The translations under genes were made by a program, and so were the position numbers. A stretch of DNA of 64,000 nt from CAZAYY01 sp964489525 (lineage in GTDB: Bacteria > Chloroflexota > Anaerolineae > Anaerolineales > JABWBV01): the NCBI GenBank assembly GCA_964489525.1, contig CAZAYY010000011.1:1-64000 (forward strand), given 5' to 3'. The notes under the pieces were generated by a model. That model ran no database searches, had not been told where the DNA came from, and worked only from the letters and a program-made list of their open reading frames with translations. Positions 55,335 to 64,000 of the stretch are shown here, piece after piece (within the stretch, counting starts at the first letter, position 1; every line of letters begins with the position of its first letter).

Positions 55335-55625
55335 TCAACCCCCTTCTTCGAAATGCAGATGGTCGGTTTTGTCGTGGGCGGCAGCTTCTAAAATGGCGAA
55401 TGCCTGTTCAAGTGCCCGGCGGAAACTTGCGGTTTCGCGCGGGCTGAGCAAACGGCTCTCCCCCGGCAAACCCCCAGAAAGGCGGGTGGAATATTGTAAA
55501 AGGGTCCGCCGGCAGCCGCTGGCTTGATGGGCGAAGGGGGAATCCGGCGCCAACCTCTCCAGCCGCGGGATGGCCAGCCTGGCCTGTTTGAGCAGCACTT
55601 CAAGGGGGTTGGGTTCCACCGTCAT
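55335..55625 (-). CDS. Small hypothetical protein
   Basis: Predicted soluble helical protein of 96 residues, no recognised family. It contains long amphipathic helices (PLEVLLKQARLAIPRLERLA and RRALEQAFAILEAAAHDK). On the minus strand TATAAT lies 7 bases before the ATG and no ribosome site is present, so if real it might be read from a leaderless transcript. The terminator 55282-55323 fits its end. Confidence 0.5.
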   Translation of the reverse strand: MTVEPNPLEVLLKQARLAIPRLERLAPDSPFAHQASGCRRTLLQYSTRLSGGLPGESRLLSPRETASFRRALEQAFAILEAAAHDKTDHLHFEEGG

Positions 55626-55756
55626 GCGTTTGATTATATACCAAATTCAAGCGTAAATGGGTTCTTCCTTCATTTAATGCACCCGGTTTATCCCCCTTTT
55701 AAAGGGAGGCTGAGGTATAATATCCTGACAACTGGATGATGGAAAAACCACAATCG

Positions 55757-55784
55757 CAAATTGCCCGTAAAAGCGGGCAATTTG
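55757..55784 (+). promoter_or_regulatory. Hairpin in the gyrA leader
   Basis: Perfect 11-bp inverted repeat CAAATTGCCCG/CGGGCAATTTG with a 6-base loop, between a TATAAT at 55716-55721 and the gyrA start. It may tune gyrA expression; there is no T-tract directly after it. Confidence 0.6.
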
Positions 55785-55829
55785 TACGCCTTTTTAAACG
55801 ACACACCTTGCTGAGGCCTGGACGATTAT

Positions 55830-58370
55830 ATGGATATTGGAAGCGTTAAGAACATAGATATCAACGACGAGATGCGTTCTGCATACTTGGACTACGCCAT
55901 GAGCGTCATTGTCGCACGGGCACTGCCAGATGCTCGGGATGGATTAAAACCTGTCCACCGCCGGATTCTGTATGCGATGCACGACATGGGCATCCGGGCA
56001 GGCACCCCATACAAAAAATCGGCCAGAATTGTGGGTGAAGTGTTGGGTAAATATCATCCCCACGGCGACATGGCCGTTTACGAGGCCATGGCCCGCATGG
56101 CGCAGGATTTTTCCATGCGCTATCTGCTTGTGGATGGCCAGGGTAACTTTGGCTCCATTCATGGGGATTCCCCCGCGGCCATGCGCTACACCGAAGCCCG
56201 CCTCAACCGCAAAGCGGAAGAACTGCTGATGGATATCGAGCAGGAAACGATTGACTTTGCCGATAATTTTGACGGCTCCCTGCAAGAACCGCGTGTGCTG
56301 CCTGCCCGCCTGCCCAACCTCCTGTTAAACGGCTCGAACGGCATTGCCGTCGGCATGGCCACCAACATCCCGCCCCACAACCTGGGCGAAGTGGCGGCTG
56401 CCATTACCTACCTGATTGACCACTACGACACCATTGAAGATGTCAGCCTGGATGACCTGATGCAGTTTGTCAAAGGGCCCGATTTCCCCACGGGCGGCAT
56501 CATTGTCGGCACAGAGGGCATTCGCCAGGCTTACAGTTCCGGGCGGGGGCGGCTGATTGTACGCGGCCGGGCTCATATTGAAGAGATGGCAAACAACCGC
56601 CACCGCATCGTCATTACCGAAGTACCCTACCAGACCAACCTGAACGGCCTGGTGGAGCGGATTGCCGAGCTGGTGCGCAGTGACAAGCTAACTGAAATCA
56701 GCGACTTGCGCGATGAAAGCGACCGCAACGGCCTGGGTGTGGTGGTTGAGTTGAAGCGCGGTGCACAGCCTAAGAAGGTGCTCAACCGCCTCTATAAATA
56801 CACACCCTTGCAGTCTACCTTTGGTGTGCAAACCCTGGCGCTGGTCAACGGCGAACCGCGCTTGCTTTCGCTCAAGCGGGCACTGCAAATCCACATTGAA
56901 CACCGGATCGAGGTCATTACCCGGCGCTCCCGCTTTCAGCTCGACAAGGCGAAGGCGCGTGCCCATATTTTGGATGGGCTGCTGATTGCCCTGGCCAACC
57001 TGGATGCCATCATTGACACCATTCGTTCCTCTCCCGATGCCGAAACCGCCCGTGAACGCCTGGTGAGCCGTTTTCGCTTAACCGAAATTCAGGCTCAGGC
57101 CATTTTGGATTTGCAGCTGCGCCGCCTGGCCGCCTTGGAACGCCAAAAAATTGAAGATGAATACCACCAGGTTCTCGAACGGATTGCCTACCTGGAAGAT
57201 TTGCTGGCCAACCCGCAGAAGATTTTGCATGTGATTAAAGAAGACCTGGCCAACCTGGTTGAAAAGTACAACGACCCCCGGCGCACGACTGTGGTAGGCG
57301 GGGAAAGTGGTGACCTGAACGAAGAAGACCTGGTGGCCGACGAAGCCATCCTGATCAGCCTTACCGAACGCGGCTACATTAAGCGGGTTGGGGCGCACAC
57401 GCTGCGCGCCCAGGCGCGCGGTGGGCGCGGCGTAAAAGGCCATACCACCAAAGATGAAGATGAAATCCTCATGACCATTCCGGCCCGGACCCTGGACACC
57501 ATTTTGTTCTTCTCCGACCGGGGCAAGGTATACTCTGAAAAGGCCTACCAGATTCCCGATGCCGGCCGCCTTGCCAAAGGCATTCCAATTGTTAACCTGC
57601 TTGCAGTAGCCGCAGATGAGACCATCACAGCTGCCGTGGCGGTTGCGGATTTCAGCCGGGCCAGCTACTGCACGATGATGACCCGCCAGGGACGCATCAA
57701 GCGCGTAGACCTTGCCGAGTTTGAATCGGTGCGGCCTTCTGGTCTGATTGCCATTTCACTCGGCCAGGATGACCGGTTAGGCTGGGTTCACCTGACCAGG
57801 GGCAATGGAGAAATCATTGTGGTTACCCAACAGGGCAACGCACTGCGTTTTGCCGAAACCGAAGTGCGGGCCATGGGCCGTTCAGCCCAGGGTGTCAGCG
57901 GTATTCGCCTGCGTAAAAACGACCAGGTGGCCAGCATGGAGATTGTGGAACCCGGCGGTTTTTTGCTTGTGGTCACCAACAAGGGTTTTGGAAAACAAAC
58001 CCCGCTTACCGAATATGCGCCCAAGAGCCGCGGTTCGCAAGGTGTGGCTACCATTGCCAAGGGTTCCACCGCAAAAATTGGCTTTATTATCTCAGCCCGT
58101 GTGGTGCAGCAGGGCGACCACCTGACCATCATGACATCCAGCGGCGTCATCATCCGCACCCAGGTCTCAACCATCTCGCAATCTGGCCGGGCAACCCGTG
58201 GTGTGCGTCTGATAAACTTGCAAAACGGTGAAGAGGTTGCCGCCCTGGCGCGCATCCCTGAGTCCAGCCTGGTTATGGCTGAAACGGCCGCCCCGGCTTC
58301 AGCTAGCCCGGTGGTAGAAGCTGCCCTGCCTGAGCTTGATTCTGACGCCGGCGCTGAAGATGAGGCCTAA
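55830..58370 (+). CDS. gyrA: DNA gyrase subunit A
   Basis: ATP-driven negative supercoiling subunit, 846 residues. The winged-helix/tower part contains DGLKPVHRRILYAM and the quinolone-region HPHGDMAVYEAMARMAQDF. The active-site tyrosine is in MRYTEARL. The C-terminal beta-pinwheel carries the gyrase signature as QARGGRG (GyrA box; canonical QRRGGKG), which supports gyrase over topoisomerase IV. No gyrB is next to it. A hairpin leader precedes it and the DNA methyltransferase follows 29 bases later. Confidence 0.97.
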   Translation: MDIGSVKNIDINDEMRSAYLDYAMSVIVARALPDARDGLKPVHRRILYAMHDMGIRAGTPYKKSARIVGEVLGKYHPHGDMAVYEAMARMAQDFSMRYLLVDGQGNFGSIHGDSPAAMRYTEARLNRKAEELLMDIEQETIDFADNFDGSLQEPRVLPARLPNLLLNGSNGIAVGMATNIPPHNLGEVAAAITYLIDHYDTIEDVSLDDLMQFVKGPDFPTGGIIVGTEGIRQAYSSGRGRLIVRGRAHIEEMANNRHRIVITEVPYQTNLNGLVERIAELVRSDKLTEISDLRDESDRNGLGVVVELKRGAQPKKVLNRLYKYTPLQSTFGVQTLALVNGEPRLLSLKRALQIHIEHRIEVITRRSRFQLDKAKARAHILDGLLIALANLDAIIDTIRSSPDAETARERLVSRFRLTEIQAQAILDLQLRRLAALERQKIEDEYHQVLERIAYLEDLLANPQKILHVIKEDLANLVEKYNDPRRTTVVGGESGDLNEEDLVADEAILISLTERGYIKRVGAHTLRAQARGGRGVKGHTTKDEDEILMTIPARTLDTILFFSDRGKVYSEKAYQIPDAGRLAKGIPIVNLLAVAADETITAAVAVADFSRASYCTMMTRQGRIKRVDLAEFESVRPSGLIAISLGQDDRLGWVHLTRGNGEIIVVTQQGNALRFAETEVRAMGRSAQGVSGIRLRKNDQVASMEIVEPGGFLLVVTNKGFGKQTPLTEYAPKSRGSQGVATIAKGSTAKIGFIISARVVQQGDHLTIMTSSGVIIRTQVSTISQSGRATRGVRLINLQNGEEVAALARIPESSLVMAETAAPASASPVVEAALPELDSDAGAEDEA

Positions 58371-58399
58371 CGTACCCTGGGAAGCCGTGGGTTTTCCGC

Positions 58400-59308
58400 A
58401 TGATGGCTAAAAAGCACCAGGGTACTTCAACCTCCTCTTTTGGGGTTGGCAAGCGGGAAGCGCACGATGCATCCGAATTTTATGGCCGCAAGATGCAGCG
58501 CGACCACCGCTTTGCCGAAAGCATTTCAGAGACCGAGTTGAAACAAGTCGAAATTCCCCCGCTGGGGTTGTGGGCAGACCAGCTTTATTTGCATTCTGCA
58601 GAAGACATGACCATGATTCCCGATAACAGTGTTGGGCTGGCCTTTACCTCACCCCCATACAATGCCGCCAAAGATTATGATGATGACCTTTCTCTGGATG
58701 AATACCTGGGCCTGATTTTCCGGGTTGGCCAGGAAGTGTACCGCGTGCTGCGCCCGGGGGGGCGCTATGTGATCAATGTCGCTAACCTGGGGCGCAAACC
58801 GTATATTGCTTTAAACGCCTTGTTTTACCAACTGCACACCGAGCAGCTCGATTTTCTGCCCATGGGCGAAATCATCTGGCAAAAGGCGCGTGGGGCTTCC
58901 GGGTCGGTGGCCTGGGGAAGCTGGCTCAGCCCGAAGGCGCCGCGTTTGCGGGACGTACATGAATACCTGTTGGTATTCGCAAAGCAGCGCTACGGCAGGC
59001 CCGACCGGGGCGAAGCAGATATTGAAAAAGAGGCGTTTATGAGTGGAACACTCTCCGTTTGGGAGATACGCCCCGAATCGGCAAAGCGGGTTGGGCACCC
59101 GGCGCCGTTTCCGGTTGCCCTGGCCGAGCGGGTGATTAAATTGTTTAGCTATGTAGACGATGTGGTTTTAGACCCCTTCCTGGGCAGCGGCACAACCGCA
59201 GTGGCCGCGGCGCAAAACGGGCGGCATTACGTGGGTTTTGAGATTGAACCGGCTTACGTGGAACTGGCCAAGAGCCGGATTGAAAAAGAGGGAACCAAGG
59301 CAGCCTGA
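58400..59308 (+). CDS. Orphan DNA methyltransferase (beta-class, TSPPY type)
   Basis: SAM-dependent DNA methyltransferase of 302 residues. The catalytic motif IV is FTSPPYN, typical of N4-cytosine (and some N6-adenine) enzymes, and it comes before motif I LDPFLGSGTTAVAA, which gives the beta-type order. The target-recognition region lies between them (YIALNALFYQLHTEQL to SVWEIRPESAKRVGHPAPFP). No restriction endonuclease is seen on either side within the window, so it may be a regulatory or solitary enzyme. Two ATGs (58400, 58403) are possible starts. Confidence 0.92.
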   Translation: MMAKKHQGTSTSSFGVGKREAHDASEFYGRKMQRDHRFAESISETELKQVEIPPLGLWADQLYLHSAEDMTMIPDNSVGLAFTSPPYNAAKDYDDDLSLDEYLGLIFRVGQEVYRVLRPGGRYVINVANLGRKPYIALNALFYQLHTEQLDFLPMGEIIWQKARGASGSVAWGSWLSPKAPRLRDVHEYLLVFAKQRYGRPDRGEADIEKEAFMSGTLSVWEIRPESAKRVGHPAPFPVALAERVIKLFSYVDDVVLDPFLGSGTTAVAAAQNGRHYVGFEIEPAYVELAKSRIEKEGTKAA

Positions 59309-59401
59309 GCAAGCTCCGGATTGCTGGCAGCCGGGGGAACAAAAATGGGGTATCCTACGTCTAAGGGGTAGTCGCTTTTGCGGTATCCCAAGGAGGTTCC
59401 C

Positions 59402-62400
59402 ATGTCCCCAAGAACTCGCTGGATTTTGATTGGTGCTGTGCTCACCCTGGTGGTTGCACTGGGTGGGCTAACCTGGTATTACGCCACTTTACCCGAACGA
59501 CTCAGCCAACATGAAACCATTGTCTACGGACAGAACAGCCTGGTGCCGGGAAGCCAGGCGGCGCTGCGCGTGGTGGTGCGCGATACACGCGATGCCACGC
59601 CGCTGCCAGGGGCAGAAATTGCCATTTCCCTTAAGCCGGTGGGGGGCGGCCCGGCGGTGGCCTTGTATACGGGCACAACCAGCCCGGAGGGCGCGGCGGA
59701 TGTCTCTTTTGCGGTACCTGAAACCAGCGGGGAACACACCCTGGTGATTGAAACCCGCTCTTCGATTGGATCCGATTCCTTCCAGCAAAACATCACCATT
59801 GAACGCGATTACCGCGTGCTGCTGACCACCGACAAACCCCTCTACCAGCCCGGCCAGGTCATCCACCTGCGCGCCCTGGCTTTAGGGACATTTGACCTGA
59901 AACCCGCCGCCGGGCAGGCCATTGAGTTCATCATTGCCGATGGCAAAGGCAACAAAGTTTTTCGCCAGTCTGCAGAACTTTCGGAATATGGCGTGGCTTC
60001 GGCGGATTTCCAGCTTGCCACTGAGGTGAACACCGGGCCTTATAAAATCAGCGCGGTTCTGGGCGACACCACATCTGAGAAAACCGTTACTGTGGAGCGC
60101 TATGTCCTGCCCAAGTTCAAAGCAAGCCTTCAAACTGACCGCACCTTTTACCAGCCCGGCCAGCGGGTGACGGGCAGCCTGGATGCCAATTACTTCTTCG
60201 GCAAGCCGGTTGCTGGGGGCAGGGTGGAGCTGACCGGCTACACCTTTGATTTTGAACAAACCATTACATTTGAGCTGGAAGGCAAGACCAACGAGCAAGG
60301 CCATTTTGAATTTACCTTTGACCTGCCTGCCTTTATTGCCGGCAGCGACCTGGATGGCGGCCTGGGGCGTTTTTACCTGCAGGCCCGTGTCACCGACCTG
60401 GCCGAGCATACCGAAATTTCGAACCTTTCTTTGCCTGTAGCTGGCAGCCTGCTGGTGATTGAGGCTGTGCCCGAGAGCGGCCAATTTCTGCCCGGGTTGG
60501 AAAACATCCTGTACGTCCTGGTCAGCTACCCGGATGGTTCGCCAGCCGACGCCGAAATCAACGTCCAGGTTTACGAAACAGGGGAGATGCTGAGCGCAAA
60601 AACGGGTGTGTATGGCCTGGCCGAAGTTCGCCTTACCCCCAACTCGCCTTACCAATCGCTGGGCATCCATGCCACGGATGCCACAGGCGCCAGCGCCCGA
60701 AAAGAGTTTAACTTTGAAGGGGCCTGGGCCGACGAGCCAGTTTTGCTGCGCCCCGACCGGCCGGTTTACCGGGTGGGCGAAACCATGCAGCTCAATGTTT
60801 TCACAAGCGGGGAAACCGGGACGATTTTCCTGGACATTATCCGCGAAGGCCAAACCATCAGCACCCGCAGCCTGGCTGTTTCAGAGGGCAAAGCCCAGGC
60901 CGCGGTAGACCTGACCCCGGATATGTTTGGCACGCTGGAAATTCATGCCTATAAAATTCTGAGCTGGGGCGGCATCACCCGCTCCACCCGGCTGGTGGTG
61001 GTCGACCAGGCCGACAGCCTCAACATCGCCATGAACCCGGCCAAAGATAGCTTTTTGCCGGGTGAAGCCGGCAGCGTGGCCATGCAAATCAGCGGGCAGG
61101 ATGGTGCAGGTGTGCAGGCTGCGCTGGGGCTGGCCATCGTAGACGAGTCCGTTTTTGCCCTGGCCGAGCAAGACCCCGGTTTTGCCCGCCTGTACTTCAT
61201 GCTGGAGCAGGAACTGCTCCAGCCCAAATACGACCTGCACGGCTTCAGCATTCCCGACCTGCTGGAAGGCCTGCCGGTCAGCGCCGAGCCAACTGCCAGG
61301 GCTGTGGAGGGGGCGGCCATGGCTTCGTTGGCGGCCGCAGTGCCAACCGGCAATGTGTTCAGCCTGTCGGCCAATTCGCACGAGCAGGCTGCCCGCCGGG
61401 CTGTGGACCGCCAGGATGCCTTCTTTGAGGGCTTTTCGGCTGTTTTGTTTGGCCTGTTTCTATTGGTTCCGCTGGCCGCTTTTGGGGTCAGCCTGTATGG
61501 CGCCCACCAGGCCGGCGGCGCCTGGCGCAGCCTGGGGGTTGCTTTCAGCATCGTGGCGATTTTTGTGCTTGTGCTGACAGCCTGGCCGCACCCCTGGGCC
61601 AGCTCGCCCATGGATAAACTGGGGGTGCTGATGGATTGGCTGACCTATCAAGGGGATGGTGCCCTGATTACGCTGGGGCTGGCCGGGCTGGTGAGCTTTA
61701 TTGGCCTGGCTGTGTACGCCTGGCGCAAGCCCGCCCACGACCTGCCCGGGCATGCTGCGCTGGGTTGGGTATTTGGGTTAATTTTGCTGGCGCTGCCGGT
61801 ACTGTTTCTGCTGCTGGTGGCCATTTCGAACGCCGACCTGTACCCGGATGACGGCTATATCATTACCGGGCTGGTGGCTTTTGCCTTGCTGCCGTTCAGC
61901 TTTTTGGTGTGGGCAGGCAGCCTGGGGTTCCAGAAGCGCTGGCTGCCCGCTTTGGCATCCGGGCTGGTTACCTTTTTCCTGCCGCTGATGCTTATTCCGC
62001 TGGCCATGGTTGCCACATCGGCCTCCTTGGTGGTGGGCGCTCCGATGCCGGGCGGCGTGGTGATGGAAGCAGCCGGGATGGATCGCCAGTTTTTGGACCT
62101 GATGCCCCAGGTTGTGGAGACCGTTGTGGTGGCTGAACTGGAAGCGGTTGTCAAGGAAAGCGAAGCCCCAGGGGGCAGCGCCAGCCAGCCGCCGCGCCTG
62201 CGCCAGTATTTCCCTGAAACCATGCTCTGGCTGCCCGATGCCCTAACGGCGCCGGATGGCAGCTACACCCTGGATTTTGACGCCGCCGACAGCATCACCA
62301 CCTGGCGGCTGACCGCCCTGGCCTCCAGCCAGGATGGCCGCCTGGGTAGCGCCACCGGGTCCATCCGGGTTTTCCAGGACTTTTTTGTGGACCTGGACCT

Positions 62401-64000
62401 GCCCCTGGCCCTGACGGTGGGCGATGAAATTTCGGTGCCGGTAGGTGTGTTTAATTACCTGCCCGAAGCGCAGTCAGTGCGTCTGGTTTTGGAACAGCCC
62501 GGCTGGTTCGAACTGCTGGATGATGCTGAGAAAACCATCGAAGTCGCTCCCAACGAGATTACCGTGGTTTACTTCCGGGTGCGGGCTTTGCAGTTCGGCC
62601 GCCAGCCCTTCCAGGTGACCGCCTGGGGCAGCCGGATGTCCGACGCCATTCGTAAAGACGTCCAGGTTTACCCGGACGGCAAACCCATTCGCTTCACCGC
62701 CTCCGACCGCCTGGCGCCAGACAGCCCTGCCAGCCAGTCGTTCAGCATCCCGCCCGAAGCCATTGCGGGAACCCAAACCCTGCTGGTGAAAATTTACCCC
62801 GGCATCCTCAGTCAGGTGGTGGAAGGGCTGGACAGCATTTTGCGCATGCCCTACGGCTGTTTTGAGCAAACTTCGTCCACGACCTACCCGAATGTTTTGG
62901 TGTTGGATTATTTGCAAAGCACCAACCAGGCCTCGCCCGAAGTGCAGTTCACTGCCCAGGAATACATCAACCTGGGCTACCAACGCCTGACCACGTTTGA
63001 AGTGAGCGGCGGCGGTTTTTCGCTGTTTGGCGACGCCCCTGCCGACCGGATGCTGACGGCCTACGGCCTGCAGGAGTTCACCGATATGAGCCGGGTGCAC
63101 AATGTAGACCCCGCCTTGATAAACCGGGCTGCACAGTGGATTTTCTCTGAGCAGAACAGCGATGGAACCTGGGAAAATGACCAGGGCCTGGTGCATGAAA
63201 CCACCTGGAGCAGCCTGGCCGATGACCGCCTGCCTGTAACCGCCTACATTGCCTGGAGCCTGGCGGATGCCGGGTTTGTGGCTGAATTAGAACGCACCAA
63301 CGCCCTGCCCTACCTGCGCGAAAACCAGGCCAACGCCACCGACCCGTATGTCCTGGCTTTGCTGGCCAACGCTCTGGTGGCGAGCGACCTGGCCGCCGGG
63401 AGGGAGATTGCCCCGGTGACGCTGGGTGTTTTGGAGCGGCTCAGCCAGCAGGCGATTTTTGAAGACGGTGTGGCCACCTGGCCCAGCGGCGTCGCCACGT
63501 TCGTGGGCAGCGAAGGCCGCACAGGCAGCATTGAAACCACCGCCCTGGCCGCCCTGGCTTTCCTGCGCTCGAACACCTACCCCGACCTGGCCAACCAGGC
63601 CCTCACTGCCCTGGTGCGCAACAAAGACAGCTTTGGCACCTGGCACAGCACCCAGGCCACCGTTTTGGCGCTCAAAGCGCTGATCCAGACCATTCGCGCC
63701 GGTGCCGAAAACGTAGATGCCAGCATCACCATCACCCTGGACGGCGGGCAGGAAAAGACCATCCAGGTTAACCGGCAGAACTTCGACGTGGTGCAGATGA
63801 TCACTTTTGACGATGTTCCCGTGGGCCGCCCGGCTGTAATTGAGATTAGCGCCGTGGGCGAAGGCAACCTGATGTACCAGGTTTCTGGCAGCTACTACCT
63901 GCCCTGGGAAAGCGTATCCCTTTACCCTGAGTTAATTGAAATCAACGACCTGGTGAGCATTGACGTTCGCTATGACCGCACTGAACTGGCTGTGGACGAA
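59402..64000 (+). CDS. Alpha-2-macroglobulin family protein with an inserted six-helix membrane domain (incomplete at window end)
   Basis: At least 1533 codons; the end lies beyond the window. Order: N-terminal membrane anchor (residues 7-27), several macroglobulin beta domains including an MG2-type unit at 136-225 (TDKPLYQPGQVIHLRALAL), the LGLAIVDESVFAL segment near 577, then about six membrane helices at 677-701, 710-730, 752-774, 789-809, 820-841 and 850-880. The A2M domain (YFPETMLWLPDAL, DSITTWRLTALASS, 935-980) and the thioester domain follow. The thioester motif is Cys1153-Phe-Glu-Gln1156 in MPYGCFEQTSS. Such proteins trap attacking proteases. Positive residues in alternate loops place both outer parts outside. 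AAGGAGG lies 7 bases before the ATG. Confidence 0.93.
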   Translation, partial: MSPRTRWILIGAVLTLVVALGGLTWYYATLPERLSQHETIVYGQNSLVPGSQAALRVVVRDTRDATPLPGAEIAISLKPVGGGPAVALYTGTTSPEGAADVSFAVPETSGEHTLVIETRSSIGSDSFQQNITIERDYRVLLTTDKPLYQPGQVIHLRALALGTFDLKPAAGQAIEFIIADGKGNKVFRQSAELSEYGVASADFQLATEVNTGPYKISAVLGDTTSEKTVTVERYVLPKFKASLQTDRTFYQPGQRVTGSLDANYFFGKPVAGGRVELTGYTFDFEQTITFELEGKTNEQGHFEFTFDLPAFIAGSDLDGGLGRFYLQARVTDLAEHTEISNLSLPVAGSLLVIEAVPESGQFLPGLENILYVLVSYPDGSPADAEINVQVYETGEMLSAKTGVYGLAEVRLTPNSPYQSLGIHATDATGASARKEFNFEGAWADEPVLLRPDRPVYRVGETMQLNVFTSGETGTIFLDIIREGQTISTRSLAVSEGKAQAAVDLTPDMFGTLEIHAYKILSWGGITRSTRLVVVDQADSLNIAMNPAKDSFLPGEAGSVAMQISGQDGAGVQAALGLAIVDESVFALAEQDPGFARLYFMLEQELLQPKYDLHGFSIPDLLEGLPVSAEPTARAVEGAAMASLAAAVPTGNVFSLSANSHEQAARRAVDRQDAFFEGFSAVLFGLFLLVPLAAFGVSLYGAHQAGGAWRSLGVAFSIVAIFVLVLTAWPHPWASSPMDKLGVLMDWLTYQGDGALITLGLAGLVSFIGLAVYAWRKPAHDLPGHAALGWVFGLILLALPVLFLLLVAISNADLYPDDGYIITGLVAFALLPFSFLVWAGSLGFQKRWLPALASGLVTFFLPLMLIPLAMVATSASLVVGAPMPGGVVMEAAGMDRQFLDLMPQVVETVVVAELEAVVKESEAPGGSASQPPRLRQYFPETMLWLPDALTAPDGSYTLDFDAADSITTWRLTALASSQDGRLGSATGSIRVFQDFFVDLDLPLALTVGDEISVPVGVFNYLPEAQSVRLVLEQPGWFELLDDAEKTIEVAPNEITVVYFRVRALQFGRQPFQVTAWGSRMSDAIRKDVQVYPDGKPIRFTASDRLAPDSPASQSFSIPPEAIAGTQTLLVKIYPGILSQVVEGLDSILRMPYGCFEQTSSTTYPNVLVLDYLQSTNQASPEVQFTAQEYINLGYQRLTTFEVSGGGFSLFGDAPADRMLTAYGLQEFTDMSRVHNVDPALINRAAQWIFSEQNSDGTWENDQGLVHETTWSSLADDRLPVTAYIAWSLADAGFVAELERTNALPYLRENQANATDPYVLALLANALVASDLAAGREIAPVTLGVLERLSQQAIFEDGVATWPSGVATFVGSEGRTGSIETTALAALAFLRSNTYPDLANQALTALVRNKDSFGTWHSTQATVLALKALIQTIRAGAENVDASITITLDGGQEKTIQVNRQNFDVVQMITFDDVPVGRPAVIEISAVGEGNLMYQVSGSYYLPWESVSLYPELIEINDLVSIDVRYDRTELAVDE

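Noticed and set aside
55739..55849. 36-codon ORF overlapping the gyrA start
   Set aside because: No ribosome site and its codons largely come from the hairpin; noted only as part of the gyrA leader.
58400..59308. Restriction-modification system
   Set aside because: Only a methyltransferase is present; the neighbours are gyrA and the A2M gene, with no endonuclease or specificity subunit.

Overview
This is a 64 kb stretch of GC-rich bacterial chromosome, densely coded on both strands. I see no phage, transposase, plasmid, rRNA or CRISPR. The gene content suits a Chloroflexota bacterium of the Anaerolineae type. Pointers are surface proteins tethered by single membrane helices with no outer-membrane genes, a WYL/helicase-associated-like protein, a large kinase-ATPase-TPR protein, a one-chain E1 alpha-beta dehydrogenase, HEAT proteins, and SAM-I and TPP riboswitches. 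The taxonomic assignment is inference from this pattern, not from a marker-gene search.

Layout. 0.2-4.4 kb: membrane-anchored protein, a catalytic plus non-catalytic M16 peptidase pair, acpS, a tiny leader-like unit and a SWIM zinc-finger miniprotein. 4.5-12.3 kb (minus): lipoprotein, methylglyoxal synthase, a CSC-type heavy-metal ATPase with its ArsR repressor, then a feoA-feoB-DtxR iron operon. 12.5-24.3 kb (plus): a small transcription unit, rsgA, HAD, HEAT, phosphoesterase, helicase-associated protein, kinase/ATPase/TPR protein, AlaX and fused 2-oxoacid dehydrogenase E1. 24.4-32 kb (minus): hyuA, then prs-hyuB-SRAP-HEAT/membrane protein; prs sits between the two halves of a hydantoinase-type enzyme. 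32.5-37.5 kb (plus): a split YeiH-type transporter, a hydrolase, tRNA-Val, a membrane protein, and metK behind a SAM-I riboswitch. 37.5-44.8 kb (minus): SpoU methyltransferase, macro-domain protein, infC-rpmI-rplT, an OpgC-like membrane protein and a DAG kinase-PlsC-CPBP lipid operon. 45-50.4 kb (minus): a TPP-riboswitch thiamine operon (TPK, binding protein, permease) whose ATPase gene lies beyond a hairpin cluster and a PPOX-type gene. 50.5-64 kb (plus): two coupled DUF2087 regulators, an ornithine-cyclodeaminase-like gene, MOSC, a GltD-like oxidoreductase, gyrA, an orphan DNA methyltransferase, and a giant alpha-2-macroglobulin running off the window end.

The most unusual items are: the alpha-2-macroglobulin, which has about six membrane helices inserted where the bait region is normally found; several promoter-small ORF-(terminator) units too small for routine annotation; a split 50-residue first helix ahead of YeiH; the prs-interrupted hyu locus; the interrupted thiamine operon; and at least four families of dispersed hairpin repeats shared between distant intergenic gaps.
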